From the NCBI GenBank assembly GCA_029582155.1, contig CM055897.1, forward strand, positions 95,405,582 through 95,469,581: a stretch of DNA of 64,000 bases, read 5' to 3'. Positions 46,801 through 63,490 of the stretch are shown piece by piece. The stretch comes from Panopea generosa. Lineage: Eukaryota; Mollusca; Bivalvia; Adapedonta; Hiatellidae. The notes beneath the pieces are model-generated. The model saw only the letters and a list, made by a program, of their open reading frames with translations, searched no databases and was not told the DNA's origin. The position numbers and the translations under genes were made by a program. Every line of letters begins with the position of its first letter. Within the stretch, counting starts at the first letter, position 1.

Positions 46801-49178
46801 AATAACTGTACACTAGGATTAAACTTTCAAAAACAATGCAAAAAGACATGTGTGTCCAGTACAATTTAGAAATACCGTAAAACGTTTATGCATGCTTTTG
46901 AAGTGATACTTAGATATTTCAGCAATAAGGTGGCACCTCAAAAACGCTATAACAGGAAATAGTAACTCAATAGATCTGCATATAACATTCGGAGTTATTG
47001 TGATACTTAAATGGTGCTTAATAGAAAGAGGCCACATGTATCTTAATTTAAAATTAAAATAAGATAACAACAGGTATGTATTTCGAAAATTCAATACTTA
47101 TATGTCATAAATTTACAATATATTTGACGTTTTTTTAGATGGCCAACATGCCAGACGGCATGAAAAATGGTTTTCAGATAGATTCCCGCCGACGATGGAG
47201 ATGGCTGATTGTTCAGGAGGTACACTGTTTGTTGATTACAAATTAGTTGTTAGATATATTGCATTGAAACTAGACAAATAGTACGCGTACTCGATGTGCC
47301 CTCTATAAAATAATAAGTTACAGTTCCAGTTTGTCTATTCAATGTAGATACGTATAATTTAATGTAATTTCAGCAAATAACGGGAAACAAATTCAATAAT
47401 CAACTTGTCCTTTTTACATGTTTGTTTAACGATACTTGAGGTATGTATTGAAAGTATCCACAGTATTAGCATTCTGTTATATACATTGTATCTCCTTATC
47501 ACTCTTACAGTTTATGTTGCCTTGCACACCTCGTTCTTTTAATCTGATTACTGTGTCGTTTAAAATATACGTCTTTTATTGGATATTTTCTGATTTTAAA
47601 TATATTACTCAATATTTTAAGCAAGTTTAACAACTAATGCGATACTAAAACAAGCACAAATTCACAAACAATTGTCTCATCAGTCTACACCGTGATAATT
47701 GTATATCTTCAATTACATTAAAAAGTATTAATTCTATTTTCAGCTGCTTGTACTTAACGCCATATACGGCATCGCCATTGGTGTTTCTCTGGCTTTTCCC
47801 ATACTTGTCATCGCGACAGGAAATATCATTACTGGAATATTGGCGGCGTTTTCCATGTGTTGCAGTACCGTTTGTGTCATAGGAGTTATCCCCCTTGGTG
47901 GTTGGAAACTTGGGGTACGTTGTCCGGGGAGAGCATGTGCTTTCCTTTGGTTACACATTTGAATCTATTTATTTTATGTTCTTGAACGGCAATATATTTC
48001 TTTAATAAAATGCTGTTAGCCAATATGTAGTTTTTGCTTTTGTTGTTTTTTTGTTTTTTGTTTTTTTTTTTCGTTTTTATCTTCTCTCCCTATTGCATTT
48101 TATAAAACTAACAGTTAGTGTAAAGGTTAACTGTTGAAAAAATCAAATTCGTCATTAAGTATCTTTATGCTTTTAAATAATTGTGTGTGTGTTTTTTTCA
48201 TTCAGACGACAGGTGCGTTTTATAATGATGCATGGTAATAGAGTGTTTTTCTTGTTACAAATTTCACTAATCAAAATAGGAATGCAGTACCGAGTGCATG
48301 ATGAATTAAATACAACCGTTATGAAACGAATCTAAATGTAAATAATTGTTCTGTTCCATTCAAACGACAGTTGCGTTTTATAATGATGCATCATAATAGT
48401 GCGTGTTTATTCTCTAGTTACAAAATCAAGAGAAAAATGCATTACCTAGTTCAATACTACCGTATTATGTAACGAATCTAAGTACGCGTAATACACTCAA
48501 CTTTAATGACAATGGAGTTAACTCATTTGCATAAACAGTTGACATCAATCTCAGTTACAAAATGTTATCTGATAACCACAGTTATCGGAATACGAAACAG
48601 TTGTTTGTTAATCATGACAAGTAACACTATAACATCATTAAAAATATAAATATCCATTACTTTTAATTTTTGACATTGAACGTCTATTAATTAAATAACA
48701 CATGAAATATATCATTTATATATGAGTATGTTCATATCCAGCATGACTTTAAAATGTATTCTTGACATCTCCCTCCCTTTCTTTATAGGTTATAGAGGCG
48801 CTTAACATGTGTATGGTGGTCGGTCTGACGGTGGACTACGTTGTGCACCTGGCGGAGGGATACACTCTCTCACTACACAAAGACAGATTGTCACGTGTGC
48901 AAGACATGTTGGACGAAATGGCGGTTTCGGTTTTCTTCGGAGCGTGTACCACTTTGGGTGCATCGATATTCATGTTCTTGGCAAAACTAACTTTCTTCTT
49001 TCAATTCGGGATATTCATTTTTTCGACGGTTGGCTTTTCACTTTTGTTTTCAATGGGAATGTTTGTTACATTGTTGGGAATCTTTGGCCCAGAAAATGAC
49101 ACTGGAAATGTCAGATTGTTTTGCACTCGTTACTGTACATGTAGTAAGTGTTGCAAAACTAACGATGAAGGTAATTAA
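19941..49178 (+). CDS. Dispatched-like RND-family membrane protein, complete spliced gene
   Basis: Ten coding exons fit with consistent GT-AG splice sites and phases: 19941-20076, 37674-39652, 41388-41612, 41987-42112, 43215-43337, 43980-44103, 46482-46609, 47139-47219, 47744-47914 and 48789-49178. Together they give 1,160 residues, a normal Dispatched length. The order is a charged N-terminus, TM1 (about 47-72), a first luminal domain (about 73-300), a sterol-sensing-like TM2-TM6 bundle (about 302-460) with GIGAD at 367-371, a polar cytoplasmic loop, TM7 (about 680-698), a second luminal domain, and TM8-TM12 with GLTVD at 1043-1047. Both G-x3-D motifs are intact, so ion-coupled transport is plausible. 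Dispatched exports lipidated Hedgehog at the plasma membrane, but the cargo of this paralogue is unknown. Exon 1 is joined by phase and context only; the other joins are strong. Confidence 0.85.
20224..20395 (+). mobile_element. tRNA-derived SINE (family A), plus strand
   Basis: The head GGAACGCATGGTCCAGTG with B-box GGGTTCGATCCTCC is followed by GGCTATGTGTAG, AGCAAGACACTTTATCC and a shortened tail near 20390. Its 3' tail runs directly into the first unit of the 56-bp array. Confidence 0.8.
20404..28614. repeat. 8.2 kb satellite of 56-bp units with higher-order structure
   Basis: About 147 head-to-tail copies of a 56-bp unit containing AAACCTGTGTTGGCGGTC, AACTCTGATGGTCAACCAC and TTGTCATAAAAATACAG. 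Variant sites include GTGTTGG versus GTGTAAG, GGTCAAC versus GGTCTAC, and CAGCC/CAGTC/CAATC before AAAC. Higher-order duplication is visible. A block of about 1.5 kb from about 23690 recurs with a shift of 1,517 bp (24224 and 25741 begin the same variant string), falling to 1,461 bp after loss of one unit. A smaller block recurs with a shift of about 447 bp (22781 and 23228). Around 27060-27240 some units carry an extra T and are 57 bp. No coding role is supported. Confidence 0.97.
28860..29030. repeat. CA-rich microsatellite region
   Basis: Alternating CA/CG-rich purine-pyrimidine sequence (CACACACATACGCACGCTC and variants), degenerate. The minus-strand frames over it are Cys/Val-rich artefacts. 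Confidence 0.8.
30090..30736. repeat. 23-bp minisatellite
   Basis: About 28 copies of a 23-bp unit close to ACCATTAGTTTAGTTTATACTGT. Some are replaced by a variant with TAGCTTACTTATCC. Copies are moderately diverged. The right end runs into a SINE tail at about 30740. Confidence 0.92.
30740..30850 (-). mobile_element. SINE fragment (family C), minus strand
   Basis: Tail-side motif ATTTATTTTAGCTCGATTGCG at the left and the B-box complement GGGAATCGAACC at 30827-30838. The same combination occurs in 62930-63115, which has a fuller tRNA-like head. Confidence 0.6.
31516..36784. repeat. 5.3 kb satellite of 40-bp units with higher-order structure
   Basis: About 130 copies of a 40-bp unit made of CATGAACCAGTGCTGGAG, TGTGATATATTTTACC and ATACCT. 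The first 16 units keep a strict 40-bp period and are nearly identical. Further right, shortened units (CAGTGCTGACCATACCTC) are interspersed. The same order of variants begins at 34043, 34579 and 35403 (shifts 536 and 824 bp), so multi-unit blocks have been duplicated. Short frames in the array are repeat artefacts. Confidence 0.97.
37674..39652 (+). CDS. Dispatched-like gene, coding exon 2 (TM1 to TM7)
   Basis: This 1,979-nt exon codes residues 46-705. It follows the acceptor ctttttcag and ends GAATTA|GTAAGT. It contains TM1, the first luminal domain with DVPLHIYDRPWEPRG (the Dispatched D-P...P-RG motif just after TM1), the sterol-sensing-like bundle from DVRWAGASIG (residue 302), GIGADDIFIFYDIW in TM4, and TM5-TM6 ending before HHTYFEKF. 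A cytoplasmic loop of about 200 residues rich in Ser, Asn and Lys follows, then TM7. The open frame also runs upstream to 37508, but that part is intronic because it spans the acceptor. Confidence 0.9.
39800..40096. repeat. 25-bp minisatellite in intron 2
   Basis: About twelve degenerate copies of a 25-bp AT-rich unit near TAGATACTATATAGATGAT. The array lies 150 bases after the exon 2 donor. Confidence 0.88.
41060..41353 (+). mobile_element. tRNA-derived SINE (family B), plus strand
   Basis: The tRNA-like head GGGCCCGATTAGTTCAGTCG has B-box GAGGTCGAATCCCCG. The body contains CAGGATCCCAGGAAACAGTG and GGTTAACTAACTGATCG, and it ends in an (AATC)n tail at 41340-41353. It sits in intron 2, only 34 bases before the exon 3 acceptor, so its tail is next to the branch-point region. 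A truncated relative is at 56945-57055 (minus). Confidence 0.8.
41388..41612 (+). CDS. Dispatched-like gene, coding exon 3
   Basis: 225 nt, residues 706-780, phase 0 at both ends (ttttcag before; AAG|GTATTT after). The first residues FNVLSDNHVFSK continue PDNEL of exon 2, as in Dispatched proteins just after TM7. VIYIVWGML and DDSFNP are typical of the start of the second luminal domain. Confidence 0.9.
41987..42112 (+). CDS. Dispatched-like gene, coding exon 4
   Basis: 126 nt, residues 781-822, phase 0 at both ends (gtttcag before; AAG|GTAATA after). It begins KFCENIQSIS, a conserved FC motif of the second luminal domain. Confidence 0.87.
43215..43337 (+). CDS. Dispatched-like gene, coding exon 5
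   Basis: 123 nt, residues 823-863, phase 0 (ggtttcag before; GAG|GTAAGT after). Luminal, with likely N-glycosylation sequons (NTS, NVT and NTS). Confidence 0.85.
43793..43853. repeat. (AT)n microsatellite in intron 5
   Basis: About 30 uninterrupted AT dinucleotides, 126 bases before the exon 6 acceptor. Length is likely polymorphic. Confidence 0.95.
43980..44103 (+). CDS. Dispatched-like gene, coding exon 6
   Basis: 124 nt, residues 864-904 plus one base (ttatttcag before; CAAA|GTAAAA after). It begins IPISYWLSNKYSYQF. The donor is non-optimal but is the only one giving the phase needed by exon 7. Confidence 0.75.
45395..45545. repeat. Two-copy tandem duplication, about 76 bp
   Basis: The block CTCGTTAGTGTGAAGACGAT ... 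GATGCGTCTTTGCAGGTGTC is present twice in direct order with a few substitutions. It lies in intron 6 of the Dispatched-like gene. Confidence 0.85.
46482..46609 (+). CDS. Dispatched-like gene, coding exon 7
   Basis: 128 nt, residues 905-947, after acceptor ctacatttcag, ending GAG|GTAACT. It reads KTYGNKIKYLAIEVNTT, the conserved strand of the luminal domain. The two-base start fits the single base left by exon 6. Confidence 0.83.
47139..47219 (+). CDS. Dispatched-like gene, coding exon 8
   Basis: 81 nt, residues 948-974, phase 0 (tttttttag before; GAG|GTACAC after). It encodes MANMPDGMKNGFQIDS and WRWLIVQE, leading into TM8. Confidence 0.85.
47744..47914 (+). CDS. Dispatched-like gene, coding exon 9 (TM8-TM9)
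   Basis: 171 nt, residues 975-1031, phase 0 (ctattttcag before; GGG|GTACGT after). It codes two hydrophobic helices, LLVLNAIYGIAIGVSLAF and NIITGILAAFSMCCSTVCVI. Confidence 0.9.
48200..48490. repeat. Two-copy tandem duplication, about 165 bp, intron 9
   Basis: GTGCGTTTTATAATGATGCAT in the first copy and TTGCGTTTTATAATGATGCAT in the second start similar blocks, each ending near ATGAAACGAATCTAA or ATGTAACGAATCTAA. The copies are diverged, so the event is old. Confidence 0.75.
48789..49178 (+). CDS. Dispatched-like gene, terminal coding exon 10 (TM10-TM12)
   Basis: 390 nt, residues 1032-1160 and stop, after acceptor ctttatag. It starts VIEALNMCMVVGLTVDYVV with the TM10 G-x3-D motif and ends in a short Cys-rich tail (CTRYCTCSKCC) that differs from the basic tail of the left paralogue. 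The first 125 bp from 48804 are nearly identical to 503-627. Confidence 0.92.
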   Translation, partial: VIEALNMCMVVGLTVDYVVHLAEGYTLSLHKDRLSRVQDMLDEMAVSVFFGACTTLGASIFMFLAKLTFFFQFGIFIFSTVGFSLLFSMGMFVTLLGIFGPENDTGNVRLFCTRYCTCSKCCKTNDEGN

Positions 49179-51324
49179 TATCAGTGTTTATCGTGCAACA
49201 CATGCACGTGTACATATTAATGTTTTCAGTGACAGCTTTAAGTGACACTAAAGCTGTGTTTGTAACACGGTTATAGCATTTATATTCACGAAGAAGAGAA
49301 TCATCTGAAGGAAACAACATTATTTTATTTGTTTTACATTACAACGTTTAACAATGAACAAACAATGAAATGCTATGTCTGATACAGAGAAGTTTCTTTT
49401 CAAACTTTAAATGTGTTTTCTTAACTTTGTCATTGCCTAAAATACAGGCACTATAAACTACAGATTATAATCACGATGAAGGGTTCAATTTTTGGGGGAA
49501 ATGTATGTATGTGTATCAAATAATTGTAATGTGATGTTCTTAAGCCATTTCTTTTAAACACATGTCTTTATTCAATATCGGGAAAGTATTTATTATTGTA
49601 ATATTGTGGAAAATATACTAAATATGTTATTTATACCTGTTATAGCACAGGGTTAGTTGGTTACGGTTAGGGTTAATAGCAAAAAGTGACACTTATATAT
49701 TGGTAAATAATACTCACATACTGACTACTGTGTTCAGCTACTCAACGTATGCCCAGTGTAATTGGATATTGTGCCGTGTTTTATATAAAATGTATTATGT
49801 ACTTTTAATGTTATACAATGCACTTTTAAAACTGTATTTAAAGCTTTACTTTTTATAAATGTCGATGAACACATTTGTTAAAGTGTGTTTTTGTAAATAT
49901 TGCAAAATTAATTCTTACTAAAATGCAAGAATTACATGGTTAGCAGCTTATTAAGTCAGCTGCATTTTTAAGAGTGTACGAAAAGTAATAAAGGCGAGCT
50001 TCTGGCGAGCACTTGTTTTTTTTTTCGACACGTTCACCGTTATTAGACGATGTGTATAGCGTAAGACCCAGGCCCATAGCTCAAAGATCAATGTCACACT
50101 AAGAGGTTCAAGGTCAGAATGGGTACAACATTTCATGCCCGCTGCATATCTTGTAACGTGCCATAAATATTCACCATAATGAGACATTTGACCGCAGGTA
50201 TGTATGTTCTGGCGGGCTCGACATTGTACCACTTGGGCATTATGCTGGCAAGATGGCGTCATATTTTCTTTTTAAAAAATCAATAAGTTTGTTCCAATGA
50301 ACACAAGTATATGATTCACTTCACAGTCGAATGAGTTTCTTTGTTCTATATACAATTTAGTCTAGATATCTACTATCCAAATCCATGTAGGAAAGTTCTA
50401 AAATATAGTTTCCATTGCAGATCGGTTATAAATATCTATCATAATTGAAATGTTGACCTTTTTTGGTTGCCTTTAGAATAGTGCAGAGACCTGTGTATAT
50501 CGTTCTAGTAGGAAAGCATATATAATTCTAAATCACCATGTTTGCTGTTTGTTTGTTGTTACATTAAATTTACTATCACTTCATTAATTTTTAAGCAACA
50601 TTAAAGTGTATATATATATTTTATAATTATTTATCAGAAGACAAGTAATATGGCCTTAGACTAAAACTTGGTCTCGTCCTCAGTGATAAGTTATTGGCAA
50701 ATCTACAAACTGTTAATATTTGTGAAAAATTTATATAATATATGATATTTTATTTAAATGTGTGAACATTGTTATATGCCCGTCTGAAACAAAAAACGTA
50801 CGTATTATGTTATTGCGCCGTTAGCATTTGAAAAGAACAGAAAGTTATAGGTGATGCATCTTTAAGGAGTTTTAACCGGAAGTATCCAAAACTTACACGT
50901 CATACCTAGCATGGTATGTTGATGACCCTGTAGAATAGTGATTGGCCAAAGGTCAAGGTTACTGTGGCGTCACTAAGGCGGTGACCCTTGTTGTCACTCA
51001 TCTATATAGGTATTGTACTTATTATCATTATTGCTTATCTTAAGTGTGTTCAAATTGTTTTGGTGGCTGTGTCCCTTGAGGGCCAAGTTTTGTGTTGATT
51101 ATTCATTGTCTTTGTTTTTTGTCTCAAGAAGACACTATAGCGGTGCGATAAAAAAAAATTTAAAAACCTGTTAAATCAAATCACCCTGTAATTTACAACA
51201 GTGTTAGTTTATTGCGTAGTAAGTTAATACTAATTTATTTCAGCTCGAATGCGAAGAAAAAGCAGTTGTGTCGTCAAGTCTTATATAACGTAGTATGAGG
51301 GACGTTGCATATGTTTCTAAAATG
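49179..51324. other. 3' UTR and intergenic region
   Basis: It presumably begins with the 3' UTR of the Dispatched-like gene. A candidate AATAAA is at 49987-49992. The segment at about 50040-50260 (GCTCAAAGATCAATGTCACAC, GCCCGCTGCATATC) has the look of a dispersed mollusc repeat; its 103-codon minus frame is not gene-like. No host exon is seen. Confidence 0.45.
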
Positions 51325-51625
51325 ATTTGTTGTATGGTGTTTAACGTCTTTTTTAACATTTTTTCAGTCATACAGCGACGGCTCTACCATAAGGCCACAG
51401 CTGGGGTCGGATATGACTTAACACCATATCTAACACATGACATGTAATATATTGCATATCAAGTTGTGTGGGTGGAAGATAACCTCATAGCGAATCTAAG
51501 TAAAACCACCGTCCTCTCGCAAACTTTCTCGCATAAAGTGTTTTTGTTTACCTGGGCTCGAACCAAAAACCTTAGCGGTAAGAGATGAATGGCTGTTAGA
51601 GCTCTTGACCATCCGAGTCTGTTAT
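51325..51625 (-). mobile_element. Probable SINE, minus strand
   Basis: On the minus strand a tRNA-like head (TCAAGAGCTCTAACAGCC, then GGTTCGAGCCCAGG as B-box) lies at about 51550-51625. The left part holds GGTGTTTAACGTC and TTTTTCAGTCATACAGCGAC, strings I associate with a common bivalve SINE body. The boundaries are approximate. Confidence 0.5.
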
Positions 51626-52359
51626 TTTCTCTTGGTTATAGTATGTGCTTTCAAATGCTTTTTTGCTGATGATTTATTCAATTTTATTACTTTTTTCACT
51701 TTTATAACATCTGGTTATTTAAGTTTACTAAGCATTCTTATGTTTTGATACGAGTTTTAAAATAACAAACTAAAATTTAATGATCTATATTCCGCTAATA
51801 AATGAAAACATTACCGAAATACTGTCTATGCTCTTTCATATTTCCCCAAAGTTCGTTATCCTTTAAATGTAAGAAAATTCCGTATTGCACCGTGGACTGT
51901 TTTACACATAGCTGACTGCACTTCTGGAACACTGAACACATTGCTAATGGTTTTAGAAGTGTCTTATTTTCATAGATAGTCCTCTGTTGGTCCAAATATG
52001 CAGGAAAAAACATGGGGTTGACCAAATTGTTGTTTTTTTCTTAAAATTTCGATGGTTTTACATCCCTTCATTTTTGACAAGTGTACCTATGTTTTGCAGT
52101 GTATCACAACGCATCTTTAAACTGTTGTATCTTCATCAAACAATACACAATGTCATCCAAACTTGGCAAAACTCATCAAAATAAAGTACATGCCGTTTCA
52201 CGGTATCTATACCGTGTACTACACAAAATGGAAAATAACAAATTTCGAATATATAGAGTAAATTTATCAAGCCTGTACTTTACAGGAAAACAGTAAGGTA
52301 TTTACTTTTCATTTTACTTGGGTTTATATTTGAAAAGAAATCGTGGTGGATTGAGAAAA

Positions 52360-54615
52360 TGACCAAAAATAGTTCGATGTTTAAAAACATGAAAAAGTCC
52401 TGGAAACGATTTGATACTAAATGAACACCTCATTTACGGTGGTAAAGCTCTACACGCAGCAATAATGATACTCTTTAATAAGATAAAACAACCTGAAAAT
52501 ATACCAACAACTTGGAAAACAAGCTTACTTATCCCAATATATAAAGGAAATGGTAAACCAAAATGTGACCCCGCCAGTTATCGACCTATTTCGTTATTAC
52601 CTTGTCTTGACAAAATGCTTGAAAAATACTTCTTGATAGGTTTGCGTTCAATGTACAAGAAACAATATATCATCAAATTGGACAAAATAGCAAAGTTTTC
52701 ATGGCATACCTTGACATAAAAGGTGCGTATGATTCCGTCTGGCATGAAGGACTATTTGTTAAAGTAGGACATTTAGGAATAACAGGGGAACTATTAAGAT
52801 TATTACTTAACTCTTAGTAATGATCTTAAATGTCAAGGAATGACGTCGCTTCCGGTAAAAATAGAGCGCGGCGTCAGGCAGGGGGGAGTACTATCAACTT
52901 TTTATTACCCAGTATATGAAGAAGAACTATTAAGGGACCTAGAAAAACTCAAAACACAGTACACGAGTTATGTCAGTAAAAAGCGGAAGCACAACATTCG
53001 CAGACGACATTTCCCTTAGCGCCCTAAGTCAATCTAGTCTATAACAATAACTTGACATGGTATATAGATATTCAAAATTATGGAGATTTTCTATAAGCGT
53101 GAACAAGTCATGCTTAATGGCCTTTCCTCATAAAAGAAACACTCCAGACTTGACCTTTTGTTTGGTCGCTGTTATTTACAACAAGTTCAGTATACAACTC
53201 ATCTTGGTATTACACAGGACTCGAACTTAAAATTAGCTCGAAGAATATCAGACAGGAGCCAAAAACAAAAAGCAAATAAAAATCACGATGATAGTTTTCG
53301 GTCTTCACCCTCAGAGCATAAACCCTTTGACATCAACATCAACAAGTCTATATAGGAAAATAATAATACCGACAGTATTGTACGGCTGCGAGATATGGAA
53401 TGACTTAACACAAACGGACGCGGACACAATTAATAGGTTTCAACATTTTATTGTAAAACAAATTCAAGGCATTATTATAAGAACACGTTCAGATATCTGT
53501 GAGTCGATGTTGAGACTGATCCGATTATCAGTCGAAATTGAGAAAAGAAAACTCATGTTCCTATTTAAAATTTTAACATTGCGATCAGATACTATTTGTC
53601 AACAAATATTTGTAAGAAAATACTTAATGTATCTGGAGAACACAAGCTCGGTTCAATATGGTTACAAACCCGATATTTGCAAAATATTACATAAATACAA
53701 GCTACACTATATAATGAACGGATATATTGAAAACAGTCCTGCGTTTCCCTCACAAGGAAAATGGAAGAATATTGTTAATAGATCAATAATAAGACATGAA
53801 ACAATACTGTGGAAAAATAGGTTAAACGCTGACAGTGATTTCGACTACTTTAAATTGTTACATACAGATATCAAACCAGCTATTGTTTATCAAATATCAA
53901 GTGAACATTCATTTCGTTATATTATAAAAGTAATCGCCAATATTTGGTCAAGGCCCGTAAGCAATAAACACAGTGAATGCCCGTATTGTGCTGAAATAAA
54001 CCATAACAACATTTCACACATTATTTCAAGTTGTCTCATCACAGCTGATAAAATAAATACATTTTTAACAAATATATACACAACTCTGAGCAACCACACT
54101 GTTATTGACGAGATAAAGAACTTGAATCCGAAAGATTTAACGCTTAAACTTCTAGGTGCTGAAATTGTCCCGACCCTTGAAATAGAGGAGAACGTATTAT
54201 TCTTAAAAATTGCTTTCAAATACATATTTGAATGCCAACAATACTTTCTTTAATTATGAGTCAAAATAAGATTGGTGACTAGTTTCCATTCCTTGTCCCT
54301 TTTCGATTTTTCGCTTTCGCGAAAAGGTTTAAGCAAACGGGATCAACTATAAGAGATCGCTACACAACTAATAATTGACTTGTCGGTGTAAATGGAATGT
54401 TAGTAAGTTCGTATAATGTGCATAGAAGATTGATATTTATTCAGCACAGCTAAAATGAAGATAAAATAATATAAACTGTTTGCACTTTCATTGCATGATA
54501 TATTATATATTAACTTTGCTATATGTAATTTGTATATATGTTATAAATTGCCCATATTGTATGTCAATTTTGTATATTAATCTCCAAAGAGGAGGAAATA
54601 AAGATATTCATTCAT
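52360..54615 (+). mobile_element. Non-LTR retrotransposon (LINE), 5'-truncated and decayed
   Basis: RT motifs appear in order: KSPGNDLILNEHLIYGGKAL (about 52393), LIPIYKGNGKPKCDPASYRP with ISLLP (about 52540), LDIKGAYDSVW (about 52710), GVRQGGVLST (about 52871) and FADDISL, the FADD catalytic box (about 52998). The frame changes several times, and the region between the first two RT blocks is shortened, so it is dead. From 53288 to 54253 a clean 321-codon frame codes the C-terminal part, with YGCEIWNDL and a C-x2-C-x9-H-x4-C cluster (CPYCAEINHNNISHIISSC). The 3' end has AGAGGAGGAAATAAAGAT and an (ATTC)n tail at about 54608. The clan is probably L2/CR1-like; that is inference. Confidence 0.88.
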
Positions 54616-56525
54616 TCACTCATTTATTCTCTCGGTTGATTTTCTCGATCAAAAAAATACCGCCATCACAGAGACACATTTATCGCTGATTTTCTATTTT
54701 GTTCAAAGGAATCAATAGCTGTACGCACATGCAATCAACAATATAGCTGGTTCCCTTCAGTAAACAACCATACACATTGTTATTACTTCGTTGGTAAAAG
54801 CAAAATACATATTGAATTTGAGACGTACCTTTTTATTGAAATCGCTGCCGCCATTTTGGTTGTCTGTGCCGTAATACGGAAAAGCTATGCCGTATCACGA
54901 TCACGACAGTGAGACATTCAACTATAGATTCTAAGCATAATAATATACAATAAAAATATAGTAGTATAACCATACATCGGATTATATTTGTTATTCAAGA
55001 ATGCATCTATACATTAAATGTATAGTGTTGATATCAATATCCTTGGATTTATTCCTTGACGAAACGAAATTCAAGACATAAAAAGGATATTGATGCGCTT
55101 TAAAGGATATTGAATTTGTCCATCTACGACAATATTCTTGTAATAAATTTAAAGTCTCCAGCGGCTCCTTACCTGTTTCTGGAAAAAAACTACATCAGTT
55201 GTGTATAAAATTAAACATAAATTTAAATACCCCAGAATAATTCCACTTTATTACTTAGATATAAAAGTTTCCTTATTGTCACTGAGATACATAAAAAACA
55301 AAAAATGGTGAGAGATATTCACCATGAGCGACACCATAAAACGTGTACTGCTCATTTAATTTTATTGTCATATTTTACACTTGATTTAACGTTTCTGTAC
55401 ATTTACTTAATAACTTTTAGCATATTACCCTAAAAAAATAACGGGTAAAAAAAGAGGGTACATGTTCAGTGAATTTTGTCAGGTAGAAACTTATTTATGT
55501 AATTGTAGAGCACGTTGGATTGTGTGCAAAACAAAGGAGTCATGGACAGTTAAGCGAGTTTTAGAAAAAAAAATGGTTTACAATACTATTTATTATTTTT
55601 CGACCTGCGTATTCCATCAATAATCTTTTTATATTCCAAGTATGTCAGATGATACTCGCCGTAAAATGGCGGATCGTGCAAATATTTCAATATCCATGGT
55701 TTGTGTACTGACGACGACATTTCAAAAGGAAATATTCTACATTTTTTAAACAATCTCATATACAATGTTGAGATTCTGACAGGTTTTTGTTTCAAGATCA
55801 AATGCTGGTTCAAACACCGACTGTAAACAGTAACTGTTAACAAAAAAAGGCAGTGTGACAGTTTCAAGTACCTATCTCTCTAATTCCTTGGCGAGTTTTG
55901 AACAAAAAAAAACATATCATAGAAATATAACGTTTATGTAGAACGATTAAGAAGTAAATTATCCGTTAGTGGCAAAAATGTCATATCGATAGTTAAAGAA
56001 TATTTTCTTTTGTGCTTTAAAAATGATTAAAACTGGGAAAATCATTACAAAAAATAGCTATAAAAAGCGTGAACATTCTTCGTGTTTCTTTGTTAAGTTA
56101 AAAAAAAGAAAAGTTATCCACTCAAAAATACAACCAAATCCTTCCTCGCACCAAAATCACAAAAAAATGTTGGTTGATTCAAGCGGAGTGTTTGCAAAAT
56201 TATAAAAACGTTAAAGGAGCCACCCGAAATTTAGGCAAATGTCTTAAGTTAATTTTAAACTCTGTTTAAATGCATACTGGACTTTTTCAGACATTTCTCA
56301 AGAGTTATCCGATAATTGCCCCGGCGCAGTTTCATGTTATTGGAGATGAATCCAACTACTTCTCTAAAACATATACAGGTATCGTTCCGCTCTGACACTA
56401 ATATTAAGTGGCGTGATGTGTTATATATGCCCTCAGGTATAATATATCTATTCTTTTTTTGACAAGGACTTACACTGTAATTTTGTTTTATGCTGAATAA
56501 AAGTTGTTGTTAATTGTTGTTGCTG

Positions 56526-56731
56526 TCGTCGTCGTCGTCGTCGTCGTAGTCGTCGTTAGCTAAATACTTGGTTTTGATAAGCACGTGTTGACGTAGTTGA
56601 TGTGTAGTACTTTTTTTTTTCCTGAATTTTATTAAAACGCTAAAATCATTTGGTTTTGATAAGCATGGTTTGGCGTAGTTGATGTGTAGTACAACAATTT
56701 TTTGATGAATTTTATTAAACCGCTAGAATCA
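56526..56731. repeat. (GTC)n microsatellite and 82-bp duplication
   Basis: Eight near-perfect GTC repeats, one interrupted by GTA, are followed by TTGGTTTTGATAAGCA at 56568 that recurs at 56650. Both copies end near GCTAAAATCATT or GCTAGAATCATT. Confidence 0.8.
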
Positions 56732-56944
56732 TTTGATTAAATTTAATGTGTAAATATAAAACATAGATCAATGATTTTGATTACAAATTTCAATGTACTT
56801 TGATATAGTTTATTTTATTATCAATCAACAGATAAAGATTGATTATTTTGTGTTACTATAAAGAAATAAAATTATCATGGTTATTGGTTTACGGTTATGT
56901 AAACTTATATCCGAAAGAGACAGAATGGCCATGAAACATAATGT

Positions 56945-57055
56945 CGTAAATCAATCAACGCAGAGACTGATACCGAGCGAAGATTCGAATTCACGCCCCG
57001 AGGGTTGATAGTCGGACGCATTACTGTCTGAGTTAACGAGACACGTGCACTGATA
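56945..57055 (-). mobile_element. SINE (family B) head fragment, minus strand
   Basis: On the minus strand GTCTCGTTAACTCAGACAGT, GCGTCCGACTATCA and a GAATTCGAATCTTCG B-box follow the layout of the family B head at 41060. The body is missing; AATCAATCAAC lies at its left. Confidence 0.55.
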
Positions 57056-57774
57056 TCTAAATGGTATTTTAAACTTTATGTTGTTGTTTTTTTAAAAAAA
57101 ATATTACGGTTATATAATTATATAAAAATTTGTTTGAAACAGACATCTTTATCTTAGCACGGTCTTTTTGTAATTAATTTACCGGATAAAAAAATAATAG
57201 GCCTACTACGATACACGTACAAGACAGTAATACAAGTTGTTTCTACTCATACTGGTTACTCCCAACTACCATGCGTCATTATTACAGGGAGGGGTTGGGG
57301 CGTTGTCTCGGGACTATATATGTTAATAATTGTTAAAAGTCATAAAAAGTCCTGATAGATAATAATAGATAATAATACTTTTTCATAATTATCCATTATA
57401 GTATATTACTGTAACAATTAGGTAATATATTTAAGATATATATATATTACATTACACAGGATAACCCATTAAGTTTTACTTTATGGACCTAATATAACAG
57501 GGACGAAGTATATGTTACTTATAATTAAAACAAAAAGAGAACAACTATGACGTTCTTAAGTATGTGTTGTTGCTATAATGCTAAGATAATATACAGTCAA
57601 AGAAAATTCTTGACCTTACATCGAAAGACAATAGAAATCAGACACGTCTCAACTTTACAGCATTACTTTAGGTAACTTGATGTCATTTTAGATTAACATT
57701 TTTATAGTCTTGATCATCTGGACGTTTGTTATACTAAGCGTCACAGATGGTCAGATCAAAACTGCCAATTTTGA

Positions 57775-63490
<5,716 letters not shown>

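Noticed and set aside
49951-50262. 103-codon minus-strand frame
   Set aside because: It overlaps sequence that looks like a dispersed repeat and has no recognisable domain.
53288-54253. 321-codon frame as a host gene
   Set aside because: It is the C-terminal part of a LINE, preceded by RT motifs and followed by a LINE-type 3' tail.
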